DNA from: Novipirellula artificiosorum
GTDB lineage: Bacteria > Planctomycetota > Planctomycetia > Pirellulales > Pirellulaceae
Direction: 5' to 3'
DNA length: 64,000 bases
Assembly (NCBI RefSeq): GCF_007860135.1
Contig: NZ_SJPV01000003.1
Span: 154,698-218,697 of the forward strand
Shown here: piece after piece, positions 16,437 through 24,468 of the stretch
Layout: every line of letters starts with the position of its first letter
Position numbering within the stretch: position 1 is the first letter of the stretch
Notes under the pieces: generated by a model
Database searches by the model: none
Seen by the model: only the letters and a program-made list of their open reading frames with translations
Told to the model about the DNA's origin: nothing
Position numbers and translations under genes: made by a program

Positions 16437-17839
16437 CCATGTTTCCTAAGTTCCGGGTTGACGTGATCGACCGCTGCGTCAAACTCCTCATCCGACGGAT
16501 TGATCCCTAAGAAGTCAACCAACTCCTGGACCTCCGTTCGGGGATCGTCGCACAGTACTTGGAAGTCAACGCGATGGACGGGAGTGTTGGGATGCGACTG
16601 GATGAACTGCTCGCGGTGTTCGAGAAGGCTACGCTGAAGACGGTCGCAGGTTTCATCGTCGGCCGCGAACCATTGGCCGCGGTGCTTTTTGCTGCGAGCT
16701 TGCAAGCTACGAATCGAGGCCTCGATTGGCCGGTCGATGGTGACGATTCGCAGCGACTCGCCAATTGCCTGGTACAGATGATCGGCGAATCGGCACAGGT
16801 GGGGATACTTGCCGCCGGCCACGGTGTTATCTCGTTTGGCTTCCGCTTTCTTGTTGATGACAAAACTCTTTAGACGGCGAACCAATTCCTCATCGGCAAT
16901 CGTCGGATCCGTCGCGGGAAAACGCATCGCCTTCTCACACAGATTGGCGAGACCGACTGCTTCGCCGCCTCCGGTCGCTTCGTAGCCGCCGAGCTGGTTG
17001 CCCATGTGGACGCCAAGATGATGCATCACCATCGCAACGCATGACGTGCCACTGCGATGTGGACCGAGGACGGCGAAGAACGGCGTATCGCTGTGATCGG
17101 CGTTCCGAGCGTCATTGAAGAACCGCGTTTGATCCCACTTGCGTCCACAGATATTCGACTTGGTGGGAAGCTGTCCGACGAGCCAGCGATCGGGGGCGTA
17201 AACCGCGACCGATTCCTTTTCGATACTTTTGCCCTGCATCAGCTCATAGCGTCGCTGGATCAATCGTCCCAAGTGATGATCGATATGATGCTTGGTTTTC
17301 CAGTCCGAGGCGTGGAGATGGCGATAGATCGTCTTCATCGCTTCGCGTCCACGGACCATGAAGGCATGGGTCCGGTTGACGTTGTACGGCCGGAAGACCT
17401 GATCATTGATTTTCACAGGCGGGTGTTTGCCGGCGAACAAGTGCTGGCCGCCCAGGTAGGCCAGTCCCCAGTCGGTGGGCAAGCTCGCAACATATTGATG
17501 GAACAACTTGGGGAATCCGTCGATGAACCCCGCGTCATCTTCAAAGACAACGTAGGAATCGCCCCCCTCAATGAGGCACTTTTCCAGGATCAAGGCATGG
17601 GATCGGTAACAGCCCCATGCTCCATTGCCCGCACGCCACTGGGGTGGTGTAGGGACGCGGCGGCCGTCGATCGCTGCGAAGCGTTCGGGCTTTGGGAATG
17701 GCCAAGGCTGGGGCAGTTGCCTCATCCATTCTCGCAAACGATCCTCCCGGCGATCGAGGTTAATGAGAAAACATCGATCGACGATTGCAGGCGGTAACAG
17801 TTGACTTGTGGCTGTACTGGATTCGACTTCCGTGATCAC
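16433..17839 (-). CDS. GT25-like glycosyltransferase fused to a sulfotransferase-like domain
   Basis: The start is the GTG that overlaps the upstream stop and follows gaggagcaaacaaac, giving 468 residues. Residues 20-240 match family 25 glycosyltransferases: CFLINLDRREDRLREW, ERFAAIDGRR, WGCYRSHALIL, then YVVFEDDAGF with the metal-binding acidic motif. Residues 255-468 form a P-loop sulfotransferase-like domain: VLGPHRSGTSCVA resembles the PAPS 5'-phosphosulfate loop and TIDRPIEASIRSL the 3'-phosphate motif. The protein could add a sugar and then sulfate the product, or act on separate acceptors. This fusion within a phage late operon is unusual. Domain assignments are by motif only. Confidence 0.8.
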   Translation of the reverse strand: MITEVESSTATSQLLPPAIVDRCFLINLDRREDRLREWMRQLPQPWPFPKPERFAAIDGRRVPTPPQWRAGNGAWGCYRSHALILEKCLIEGGDSYVVFEDDAGFIDGFPKLFHQYVASLPTDWGLAYLGGQHLFAGKHPPVKINDQVFRPYNVNRTHAFMVRGREAMKTIYRHLHASDWKTKHHIDHHLGRLIQRRYELMQGKSIEKESVAVYAPDRWLVGQLPTKSNICGRKWDQTRFFNDARNADHSDTPFFAVLGPHRSGTSCVAMVMHHLGVHMGNQLGGYEATGGGEAVGLANLCEKAMRFPATDPTIADEELVRRLKSFVINKKAEAKRDNTVAGGKYPHLCRFADHLYQAIGESLRIVTIDRPIEASIRSLQARSKKHRGQWFAADDETCDRLQRSLLEHREQFIQSHPNTPVHRVDFQVLCDDPRTEVQELVDFLGINPSDEEFDAAVDHVNPELRKHG

Positions 17840-18690
17840 GTTTGTTTGCTCCTCATTTCCAACTTGCCTCGGATCGTCGTGATCTCGGATCCTTGCTCGT
17901 CTTTCAATTGCACTGACCAGTCGTACTGGCCTGACCGCATTCCATCGGTTTCGACACGCGGTAGATCGAATGCCAGCATCCACTGGTCTGCTTCTTCGCT
18001 CACGGTTCCTTCCACCAAGAAGGAATCCCCCAAGGATTGGTGTCTTGCACCGAATTGACAGGAAGCATCGCCGACGGCAACATTCGGTGGTGGGGTGACA
18101 CTCCAGCGAAAATGGCGAGCATGGCGTGAGAGATAGTCGTCGCCGATGATGACAGGACTCGAGATTTCACCGTCACCGACTACTGGCTGCGAGGTAACGA
18201 CTCGGCCAACCAGTTTGGCGTCGATGCTGCCAATGGCCTCAAGGACGGACGAGTCATCATAGATGGGCGTTAGCCAGGTGATGTCGCCATGGGCGATGAC
18301 ATCGTTACGAGCGGCGGTTACATCCAAAACGCTCGCTGATTCTTCACTCACCAATGACACCGCCACGGCGACATCCGTATCTGCGACGTTGGGGCTCTTG
18401 ATCTGGACCGTTACTTCTTCGCCTGCCAGGACGACGAAAGACTGGGTTTGCAGGAGGGCTCGCGGTTCGCTACCGAGTTCTTGCACATCCGGGCCACCCA
18501 ACCAGGCATTCCCGTCAATGAAGATTGTGACTTCAAAGTCGCCGCCGCTGCCGTCGAGGTCTTTGACCCCGTTTCCAAGTCGGATTGAGACGGAGCAGAC
18601 TCGGGGTTCTGTGGCAGTATAGGTCAATACCGTTGCGCCCGTCACGAGGTCAACGTCCGCTGTTTCAGTGTCAAGGACTTCAAATGACAT
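17836..18690 (-). CDS. Phage tail/baseplate-associated structural protein
   Basis: A 284-residue protein rich in beta strands, with no enzymatic motif. The N-terminal half (DVDLVTGATVLTYTATEPR) and the C-terminal half (YDWSVQLKDEQGSEITTIRGK) look like two small beta domains. The C-terminal pattern is common in baseplate or upper-fibre proteins of tailed phages. It lies between the 133-codon gene and the GT25 fusion and overlaps both. Assigned structural by position and composition. Confidence 0.45.
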   Translation of the reverse strand: MSFEVLDTETADVDLVTGATVLTYTATEPRVCSVSIRLGNGVKDLDGSGGDFEVTIFIDGNAWLGGPDVQELGSEPRALLQTQSFVVLAGEEVTVQIKSPNVADTDVAVAVSLVSEESASVLDVTAARNDVIAHGDITWLTPIYDDSSVLEAIGSIDAKLVGRVVTSQPVVGDGEISSPVIIGDDYLSRHARHFRWSVTPPPNVAVGDASCQFGARHQSLGDSFLVEGTVSEEADQWMLAFDLPRVETDGMRSGQYDWSVQLKDEQGSEITTIRGKLEMRSKQT

Positions 18691-19045
18691 CGGTAACTCC
18701 TTGAGTATCAGTCTTGGCTTTTGCCGATCGCCCCGTCAACGTTTTTAGTCTGACAGTCCGCTCGCCCTTCTTCGTGCGTCGCTTCCAAAGGAGTGTCTCG
18801 ACTCCCAGTTCACGAAGGGCTTTGCAGATTGCCTGACGGTAGAGAACTGGCGGTTTGATTGTTTCCGGCAGGATTTTGAGTTCGACTGTCTGCTTATTGA
18901 TCCAGTGGATCGAGCAGCCAAACTCGTACGGGTCATTCTGCTCAAAGCTCTTTCCAGGAGCGTAAACGCGAAGCCCGCCAGCAAAGAGTTCGATGTCCGC
19001 GGTGTAACTGGCAGTGCGGGCATCACCGCTATTGAGAGTTAACAT
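18680..19045 (-). CDS. Small phage protein of unknown function
   Basis: The start is placed at the ATG preceded by ggaaaggagtcagttg, giving 121 residues; an upstream frame adds 12 codons without a better ribosome binding site. The protein has a beta-rich N-terminus (TASYTADIELFAGGLRVYA) and a basic C-terminus (LLWKRRTKKGERTVRLK). It overlaps the next gene by 11 bp. Its place among tail-tip genes suggests a virion or assembly role; no family was recognised. Confidence 0.5.
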   Translation of the reverse strand: MLTLNSGDARTASYTADIELFAGGLRVYAPGKSFEQNDPYEFGCSIHWINKQTVELKILPETIKPPVLYRQAICKALRELGVETLLWKRRTKKGERTVRLKTLTGRSAKAKTDTQGVTDVI

Positions 19046-19101
19046 CAACTGACTCCTTTCCATGTTGAGATTTGGCTGCACTTCTGCTATTTCGCCATGG
19101 T

Positions 19102-21489
19102 TTAGCTCCAGGTGTGTCGTTTGGCTCTAGCCAGGTCACGCCCTGTTAGAGGCAGTTTTGTGGTAAACAGACGATCGTCGCCATTGAAGGAGCGGGCGAA
19201 CTTCGTATTGATTGGCACGATTGCGGAGACGTCCGTGCCAACCAAGCTTGGAACGTCGCAACCAAGCCCATGGAGTTCGGGTGCATCGAATGGGTTGCGG
19301 TCCACTAAGGTGTGAGGGCCGAGTTTGCCGGGAGAGAGCGTCTTTGGCATTCCGTCGGCGGCGTTAGGGCTACTTGCCAGACCGGGAACACACTGGCCCA
19401 AATCACCGATTCGGCCACCATGCTCGACACAGTGGTCTTTGCCCACCAATTGGCTGCCCCACGTAACCGCCAAATCGCCACCAACAATCTGTCCATGATG
19501 TGCGCCAGCAACGTCGTAAATCGTTCGTCCAGCACCTTCCTGTAGCGGATAGCTCGCAACAAGATTCTCGCCATTGTGAATGCGAAGGTTGCACAACTGG
19601 CCATTGAAAAAGTCCGACGGATTGGTGCCGTCGTATTCCATACCAAGTTGAACGCTGTCACTTGCAAGTGGATCGATCGGAACAAGTGTGCCGGTTGCAA
19701 CGAACCCATCGACGACCAGCGTACTGGTTCCCGATTTGTTGGCGACCAGATCAAACGTGTGCCAATTCCCATCGTTGAAGTTGCCAACGACGGTCAGTCC
19801 GTAGATGAATTTGGAATTCACACTGATAGAACCGATCCCGCCAGTGCCCGCACCCACGGTTGCATTCAGGTAGACAACCAGCATGTTATCACCACTGGCG
19901 GTGTTTTGTCCGTAGATTGCTTGGAGCGAGTTAGAATTGCTTCGAAACTTGCCACTAACCCGAATCGAAGTCGCCCCGCTGAGGCTGGATGCGACCTCAC
20001 CAATATCCACATAGTTAGTCGCCCCACTGAGTGTCACGCAGGGAACTTTGGTTGCGATCGGTAGGGGCGATTTTCCTGTGTACTGCAGAACGCCGCCCAA
20101 GGCATTTGTGTTTTCATTGATGGCTGGGATCACGAGGCTTTTCAAACTGCCCCACCAACGGAAGCCATTGTCGTTGCCCGATGCTGACCGGAGTGTCCAA
20201 TCGCCAGGTTTGGAGACGCTGAAGTTCCGCATCGCCCCTGCGAGGTTGTAATCGGGAGTGGCTGCGAAACCGGTTCGAATGGCGGACCACTGTGATACGT
20301 CGAGTCCGGCGATTTTGACATGAACCCAGTCACCAGTAGAAAGTGCCGCTTGGACCTGCATACGGTTGGACGAAAGGTGTTCCACGCCGTCGATCAACAG
20401 GGAGGTCGCAGACGAATTCCCGAAAGTAGCCGAGGTGCTGTCCACCGCAAAGGCTACGGCATAGGACGATCCATTGAAGCAGAGTAGAACACCTCTTGGG
20501 TCCGTGGTGAGTAAGTCGAACTCAACCGTAAGGCCCGTTTGGCCTGCTGCCTCAGGGGGAAACACCACGCAGTCGTGAGGACTGGCGGCGGGAATGTCGA
20601 CGGCGATTGAACAACCAATCGAATTGGATGGATTTGGAACATTGGATTCAACCGCGTGGAATGACGCTTGGTCGATTCCGCTTAGTTGAAGGTGATGTCC
20701 GTTGCCTGATGAATCGTAGCCGATTGCCCCCGATTCTTCGTTACAGTGGTAGCTGGCGACCAGCCCATCAATGTCGATGAGCCCGTCGCGAAGGTTGATC
20801 GCTTGTTGTTGGGTTTTGCTTTGATCAAAGACACGAATGTCACGTAGTTGCCCGCCGAAGTATTGTTGCTGGATCCACGATCCAATCGCGAAAACCGTCG
20901 CCGTTGGATCGATTTCAAAAGGCAGCGTATGAGTTGCCAGCACATTCCCGTTCTTGTAGCAGACGACGCCCGACGGCATTGACGTGACGAGGTAGTGACT
21001 CCAGACCTGCAAGTCTGTTTCCGTATTGACGTCGATGTATTTGCTCGATCGCTGATAGATCCGTAGCCCCATGCCGCCACCGTAAGGATCAAACAGGTAG
21101 ATGATCGTGGAGGTTGTCTTGGTTTCGTTTCCAATCGAGATTGCTGCTGGCACGACCGTGTAGGCACCCGACGTACTTCTAGCGAAGAGTGAGATCGTCC
21201 AGGATGATTTCCCCGCCAGCTGGGTTGCGACGGAACCACAACCGGCAGAGTCGTCCACTCCGTCAAATTCCCAGCATCGCCCACTTCTTGGAACTCTCAG
21301 CGATCCATGCGGCTCGAGTGGCGTTAGCACTTCGGTGCCGTCAATTGCCGTGTAGGGTTCGGACTTTGACTTCCCAAGTGCGTACTGCAGCAGAGTCGGC
21401 AACTGAAGCGGGCTCCACAAACGCTGCCTCGCGTGCAAGGGTGCTTTGAACGGTTGGGCCAATAGTGATAGGCTTCGCTGGGAGTTCAC
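19102..21489 (-). CDS. Tail-associated protein with two LamG (concanavalin-like) domains
   Basis: A 795-residue protein, start GTG overlapping the upstream stop (GTGA). Residues 75-275 form a LamG-like jelly roll: WEFDGVDDSAGCGS, WTISLFARST, then GQLRDIRVFD and AIGYDSSGNGHHLQL. Residues 480-690 repeat the pattern: SGATNYVDIGEV, WHTFDLVANKSGTSTLVV, GQLCNLRIHNGENL. Such domains bind carbohydrate or protein, so this is a good candidate for the receptor-binding or side-fibre protein of the virion. It lies immediately downstream of the Cys-rich and Ser-rich proteins and upstream of the glycosyltransferases. Confidence 0.75.
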   Translation of the reverse strand: MNSQRSLSLLAQPFKAPLHARQRLWSPLQLPTLLQYALGKSKSEPYTAIDGTEVLTPLEPHGSLRVPRSGRCWEFDGVDDSAGCGSVATQLAGKSSWTISLFARSTSGAYTVVPAAISIGNETKTTSTIIYLFDPYGGGMGLRIYQRSSKYIDVNTETDLQVWSHYLVTSMPSGVVCYKNGNVLATHTLPFEIDPTATVFAIGSWIQQQYFGGQLRDIRVFDQSKTQQQAINLRDGLIDIDGLVASYHCNEESGAIGYDSSGNGHHLQLSGIDQASFHAVESNVPNPSNSIGCSIAVDIPAASPHDCVVFPPEAAGQTGLTVEFDLLTTDPRGVLLCFNGSSYAVAFAVDSTSATFGNSSATSLLIDGVEHLSSNRMQVQAALSTGDWVHVKIAGLDVSQWSAIRTGFAATPDYNLAGAMRNFSVSKPGDWTLRSASGNDNGFRWWGSLKSLVIPAINENTNALGGVLQYTGKSPLPIATKVPCVTLSGATNYVDIGEVASSLSGATSIRVSGKFRSNSNSLQAIYGQNTASGDNMLVVYLNATVGAGTGGIGSISVNSKFIYGLTVVGNFNDGNWHTFDLVANKSGTSTLVVDGFVATGTLVPIDPLASDSVQLGMEYDGTNPSDFFNGQLCNLRIHNGENLVASYPLQEGAGRTIYDVAGAHHGQIVGGDLAVTWGSQLVGKDHCVEHGGRIGDLGQCVPGLASSPNAADGMPKTLSPGKLGPHTLVDRNPFDAPELHGLGCDVPSLVGTDVSAIVPINTKFARSFNGDDRLFTTKLPLTGRDLARAKRHTWS

Positions 21490-22022
21490 GCTTCGGCTCC
21501 TTCCGGATACTTTCGTTCAAACTTGCGAATCGCAGTCGAAACCAGCGTCTTGGCCGCGGTGCGGGTGATGCTGCCGTGTGGCAAACCTCTCAGTTCGGCT
21601 TCTTCCATTAGCCAGCCAACGATCGTATCGAGGTTGTCGCGGCATCCATCGGCGCTCCAGTCGTTCATGGTTTCAGCGCGAGTTTCGCACTGGCACGAGT
21701 CGTTGGGCTGCGCGAACCAAGCAAGCATCCGCTTCAGTTCCGTGCCAGGCCCAGGCCGGAAGTCGGTGATCTTTAACGTGTGGGTCTCGGGCGGTTTGAC
21801 ACCGGGAAGGTAGTTTTTGAGAAGGTTCCGCAGTGCCGCTGTGTCACGGTTTCGTCGCTTGCGGTGGACGATCGCCATGCCAATGGTGACCAAGTTAACG
21901 GCTCTTGGGTTCTCGCATCCCTGGCAATCGAGGCATGCCGCTGCACTCGGCTTGACGGAGCAGTCGGCCATTTGCGTTGCAACCCGACATTGGTTGTCGA
22001 TCAAGTGAGGGCACTGCATCAT
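21486..22022 (-). CDS. Cys-rich phage protein of unknown function
   Basis: A 178-residue protein. The first 45 residues carry eight cysteines (pattern MMQCPHLIDNQCRVA, then CSVK, ACLDCQGCEN), likely a metal-binding knot. The C-terminal half has CQCETRAETMNDWSADGCR, followed by a helical EEAELRGLPH stretch. I recall this C-terminal block as recurring in planctomycete phage regions but know no function for it. It overlaps both neighbours by four bases, in the middle of the tail-tip and modification operon. Confidence 0.5.
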   Translation of the reverse strand: MMQCPHLIDNQCRVATQMADCSVKPSAAACLDCQGCENPRAVNLVTIGMAIVHRKRRNRDTAALRNLLKNYLPGVKPPETHTLKITDFRPGPGTELKRMLAWFAQPNDSCQCETRAETMNDWSADGCRDNLDTIVGWLMEEAELRGLPHGSITRTAAKTLVSTAIRKFERKYPEGAEA

Positions 22023-23662
22023 CCTGCCATCTCCAACACTTGTCCGTCATAGGACGCGGACTCACTTGGCGGCTCGCCCACCTCGTCGCAATCGGAGTTC
22101 AATAACTCCCATCCGCAAGACCAGACCCATACGGAATGACAATCATCACTTCCGCTGCCCGAGCCATCGCTCGGCGGGTTGGAATCACTGTTTTGATTGG
22201 AATCGCTCGTCCAGTACGATTCGCTGTACCCGTCGGAGTCACTGGGACGTTCTGACTCGCTCGGTCTGTAGGAGCCGCTTGGGTAGTCGCTTTCGGAATC
22301 ACTCGGTTCGTCCGAATCGCTCGCTTGATCCGAATCGCTCTGTGACTCTGATCCTAAATGACTCCCGACGTCCGATCCTGATTCACTATCCGATTCGGAT
22401 GGTTCCGACTCGCTACCACTCTTTGACGAATCACTGTGGCTCGGATCGATCGACAAACTCGAGTCGCTGGTGCTGTGACTTGACGGCTCGCTTGACGAAC
22501 TTGGTGTGCTTTGTGAACTGTCGCTACTTGACACCTCCGACGAACTACTCAGCGACAGGCTATGGCTCGAATCACTCTCGCTCGATGACGACTCCGAGGG
22601 TGATCCCGAATCGCTGTGACTGTCGCTGCTTGACGAACTGCTTGAGCCATCGCAGCATCGGCATCCAATGGTCAGGTAGCTTGATGTATCCTCATGGAAA
22701 TGACAGACGATTTGTTGGTTCGTCAATAATGCGTAATCACAGACGTTGTAGACCGAGACAATGTTTCCACTCGGTGCCCACGCAGTGCCGCCAAATCTCA
22801 GTTCTCTTGCCGCACCCCACGACTTAGCCTTGATCCGCTTGGTTGGCTTGCAAAGAAGGGTTTGCTTAGGCGGCTCGAGTAGCCAGGATCCACGACCGTC
22901 GTACGTGACCCCGACATACTGAGTTTCCGCTCCGACAGAACCGCGGATCGGTTGCGTTCCATAGTGGCGAACCGAGACGGTGATCGGGTTGCTACTTGGA
23001 TCGACCACGGAAACCACATCACCGTCTGAGTTCACATGGTGCAGTTCGCACTGGGACTGGCCCGTTCGCGATCCGACGCGTGCCGGAATGCCGTCGCTGG
23101 GAACTTTGGCGAGGTATTTGCTCGGATGCACGTTTCCAATTCGCACCACGGCCCACTGCGGACCGGTCTGTTCCGGATCACGTCGCCACAGTATTTGTGC
23201 TGTTCCGTCGGGAGCCGATCGAAGATCCGACACGCTGCCCGAGAGATCGGCCATGTTGTGCCATGATTCAATCACATTGACCTGAGCTACCGCTACACCG
23301 TCGACTACAACACGACCGATTCTTCCGGGAGCGATCGGCTCGACAGCCACAGCGATCTTGCCACGATACGATTCCCCGTTCGGCACGACGACACGAAGCG
23401 TAGTATCGCGGGCGGCCTTGACCACATCGGTATCAGGGTCGGGTATAACCGACTCCATGGCGACGTTTCCACCGATGGGGATGGTGACATCCGAGTCATT
23501 GTAAACTCGCAGCACCGATGCATTCAGGTGAAGGCGGTCTTGGCGCGGTGCCGCTCCATCGAACCGGGACTGGGCAACGGCGTCGGCAGCACGCAGCAGA
23601 CGATTGTATTCGGCTGCCTTGATCTTCAGCGGATCACCGGGGTTGACGCGACGCGCGGTCAT
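22019..23662 (-). CDS. Virion protein with long Ser/Asp-rich repeat region
   Basis: A 547-residue protein. Residues 1-330 look like a folded virion protein (RVNPGDPLKIKAAEYNRLL at the start, later beta-rich). Residues about 338-505 are almost only Ser, Asp, Glu, Gly and Pro, with runs such as SSSSSSSD and many SD/SE/SDS units. The last 40 residues are ordered again, with Trp and Cys (VWVWSCGWELLNSDC). The low-complexity part resembles SD-repeat stalks of glycosylated surface proteins. The same operon encodes three glycosyltransferases, one fused to a sulfotransferase, so Ser-linked modification of this region is a reasonable hypothesis. The start overlaps the upstream stop (TAATG). Confidence 0.7.
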   Translation of the reverse strand: MTARRVNPGDPLKIKAAEYNRLLRAADAVAQSRFDGAAPRQDRLHLNASVLRVYNDSDVTIPIGGNVAMESVIPDPDTDVVKAARDTTLRVVVPNGESYRGKIAVAVEPIAPGRIGRVVVDGVAVAQVNVIESWHNMADLSGSVSDLRSAPDGTAQILWRRDPEQTGPQWAVVRIGNVHPSKYLAKVPSDGIPARVGSRTGQSQCELHHVNSDGDVVSVVDPSSNPITVSVRHYGTQPIRGSVGAETQYVGVTYDGRGSWLLEPPKQTLLCKPTKRIKAKSWGAARELRFGGTAWAPSGNIVSVYNVCDYALLTNQQIVCHFHEDTSSYLTIGCRCCDGSSSSSSSDSHSDSGSPSESSSSESDSSHSLSLSSSSEVSSSDSSQSTPSSSSEPSSHSTSDSSLSIDPSHSDSSKSGSESEPSESDSESGSDVGSHLGSESQSDSDQASDSDEPSDSESDYPSGSYRPSESERPSDSDGYSESYWTSDSNQNSDSNPPSDGSGSGSDDCHSVWVWSCGWELLNSDCDEVGEPPSESASYDGQVLEMAG

Positions 23663-24468
23663 TACAAGCCCCCCTCGCCGAGAGCCAGCAGATCAAAATC
23701 CCCCGTTGGATAGACTTGCTCGACATAGGCTGCAGCGGGAACACGCAAAATCCGATCGCCTACCAACGCTTCTTCGTGTTTGACCCACAGATAGTCCCAG
23801 CCACGTTTTTCGACGACCAGAATATTGCCGACATTGAAATTCAGCTGATTTGGCCGGCAGGCGAACTGGTACGTCAAGTCAACATTGTTCTCTTCGTTCT
23901 CACCACCCTCGGCGCCAAGGAACAACACTTCGCCGGCCGAGAATTGGCCCCAGCCCGAATCGTTAACGCAGCCCGTCAACCGAAATAGGGTGTTCAGATA
24001 GGGGACATCGACGGTCTTGAACTGCCGGCGCAGTTGAAACTGGAGTGCTGGAATCGTGATGTCGACACCTTGCACGGAAGTGTCATCAACACCGATGGCC
24101 CCCTGATAGTTAGCGGTAGCGTAACCGGGCGCAGCGAAAATGCCCCGGGTCACAAGGGATTGGTTCAGGTGCGTCGTACCGCCAGTGGTACTGAAACTGG
24201 TGGGAGTTTCCAGTTGAGAGCGAATGCTCACGTCCACATGGCATAGCTTTTCGGCAACCTGAGTTGCCTGGATATCAAACTTCGATGGATCCAGTTTTTG
24301 AGACTTCAGGTATTCAACCATGGCTTGAACCGCCTGGGACGGTTCAATGTCGTATTCACCGCGGGTCAGCCAGCGTGTGGATTCACCAGTGAGCCTCCCT
24401 CCATAGGCTTCATGGTCGAGCGGACGCTGCTCAACGGCGATTCCATCATCGCTGATAAAAAGGCTCAT
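23662..24468 (-). CDS. Phage tail-tip protein following the tape measure
   Basis: A 268-residue protein directly downstream of the tape measure gene, with a four-base overlap (ATGA). In long-tailed phages this position usually encodes a distal tail or baseplate hub component. The sequence is mixed alpha/beta (LTGESTRWLTRGEYDIEP near the start) and has no enzymatic motif. Called by position. Confidence 0.55.
   Translation of the reverse strand: MSLFISDDGIAVEQRPLDHEAYGGRLTGESTRWLTRGEYDIEPSQAVQAMVEYLKSQKLDPSKFDIQATQVAEKLCHVDVSIRSQLETPTSFSTTGGTTHLNQSLVTRGIFAAPGYATANYQGAIGVDDTSVQGVDITIPALQFQLRRQFKTVDVPYLNTLFRLTGCVNDSGWGQFSAGEVLFLGAEGGENEENNVDLTYQFACRPNQLNFNVGNILVVEKRGWDYLWVKHEEALVGDRILRVPAAAYVEQVYPTGDFDLLALGEGGL

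Noticed and set aside
17057..17797. A 246-codon plus-strand frame inside the GT25-sulfotransferase gene
   Set aside because: It is antisense to clearly conserved enzyme motifs and has no family resemblance.
22150..22650. Tandem-repeat or CRISPR-like array suspected in the Ser/Asp-coding DNA
   Set aside because: Repeats are short, irregular and in frame with the protein; there are no equal spacers or long identical repeats.
22066..22827. A 253-codon plus-strand frame opposite the Ser-rich region
   Set aside because: It is the reverse complement of the Ser/Asp repeat codons, giving an Arg/Asn/Ser/His-rich sequence that is not a real protein.
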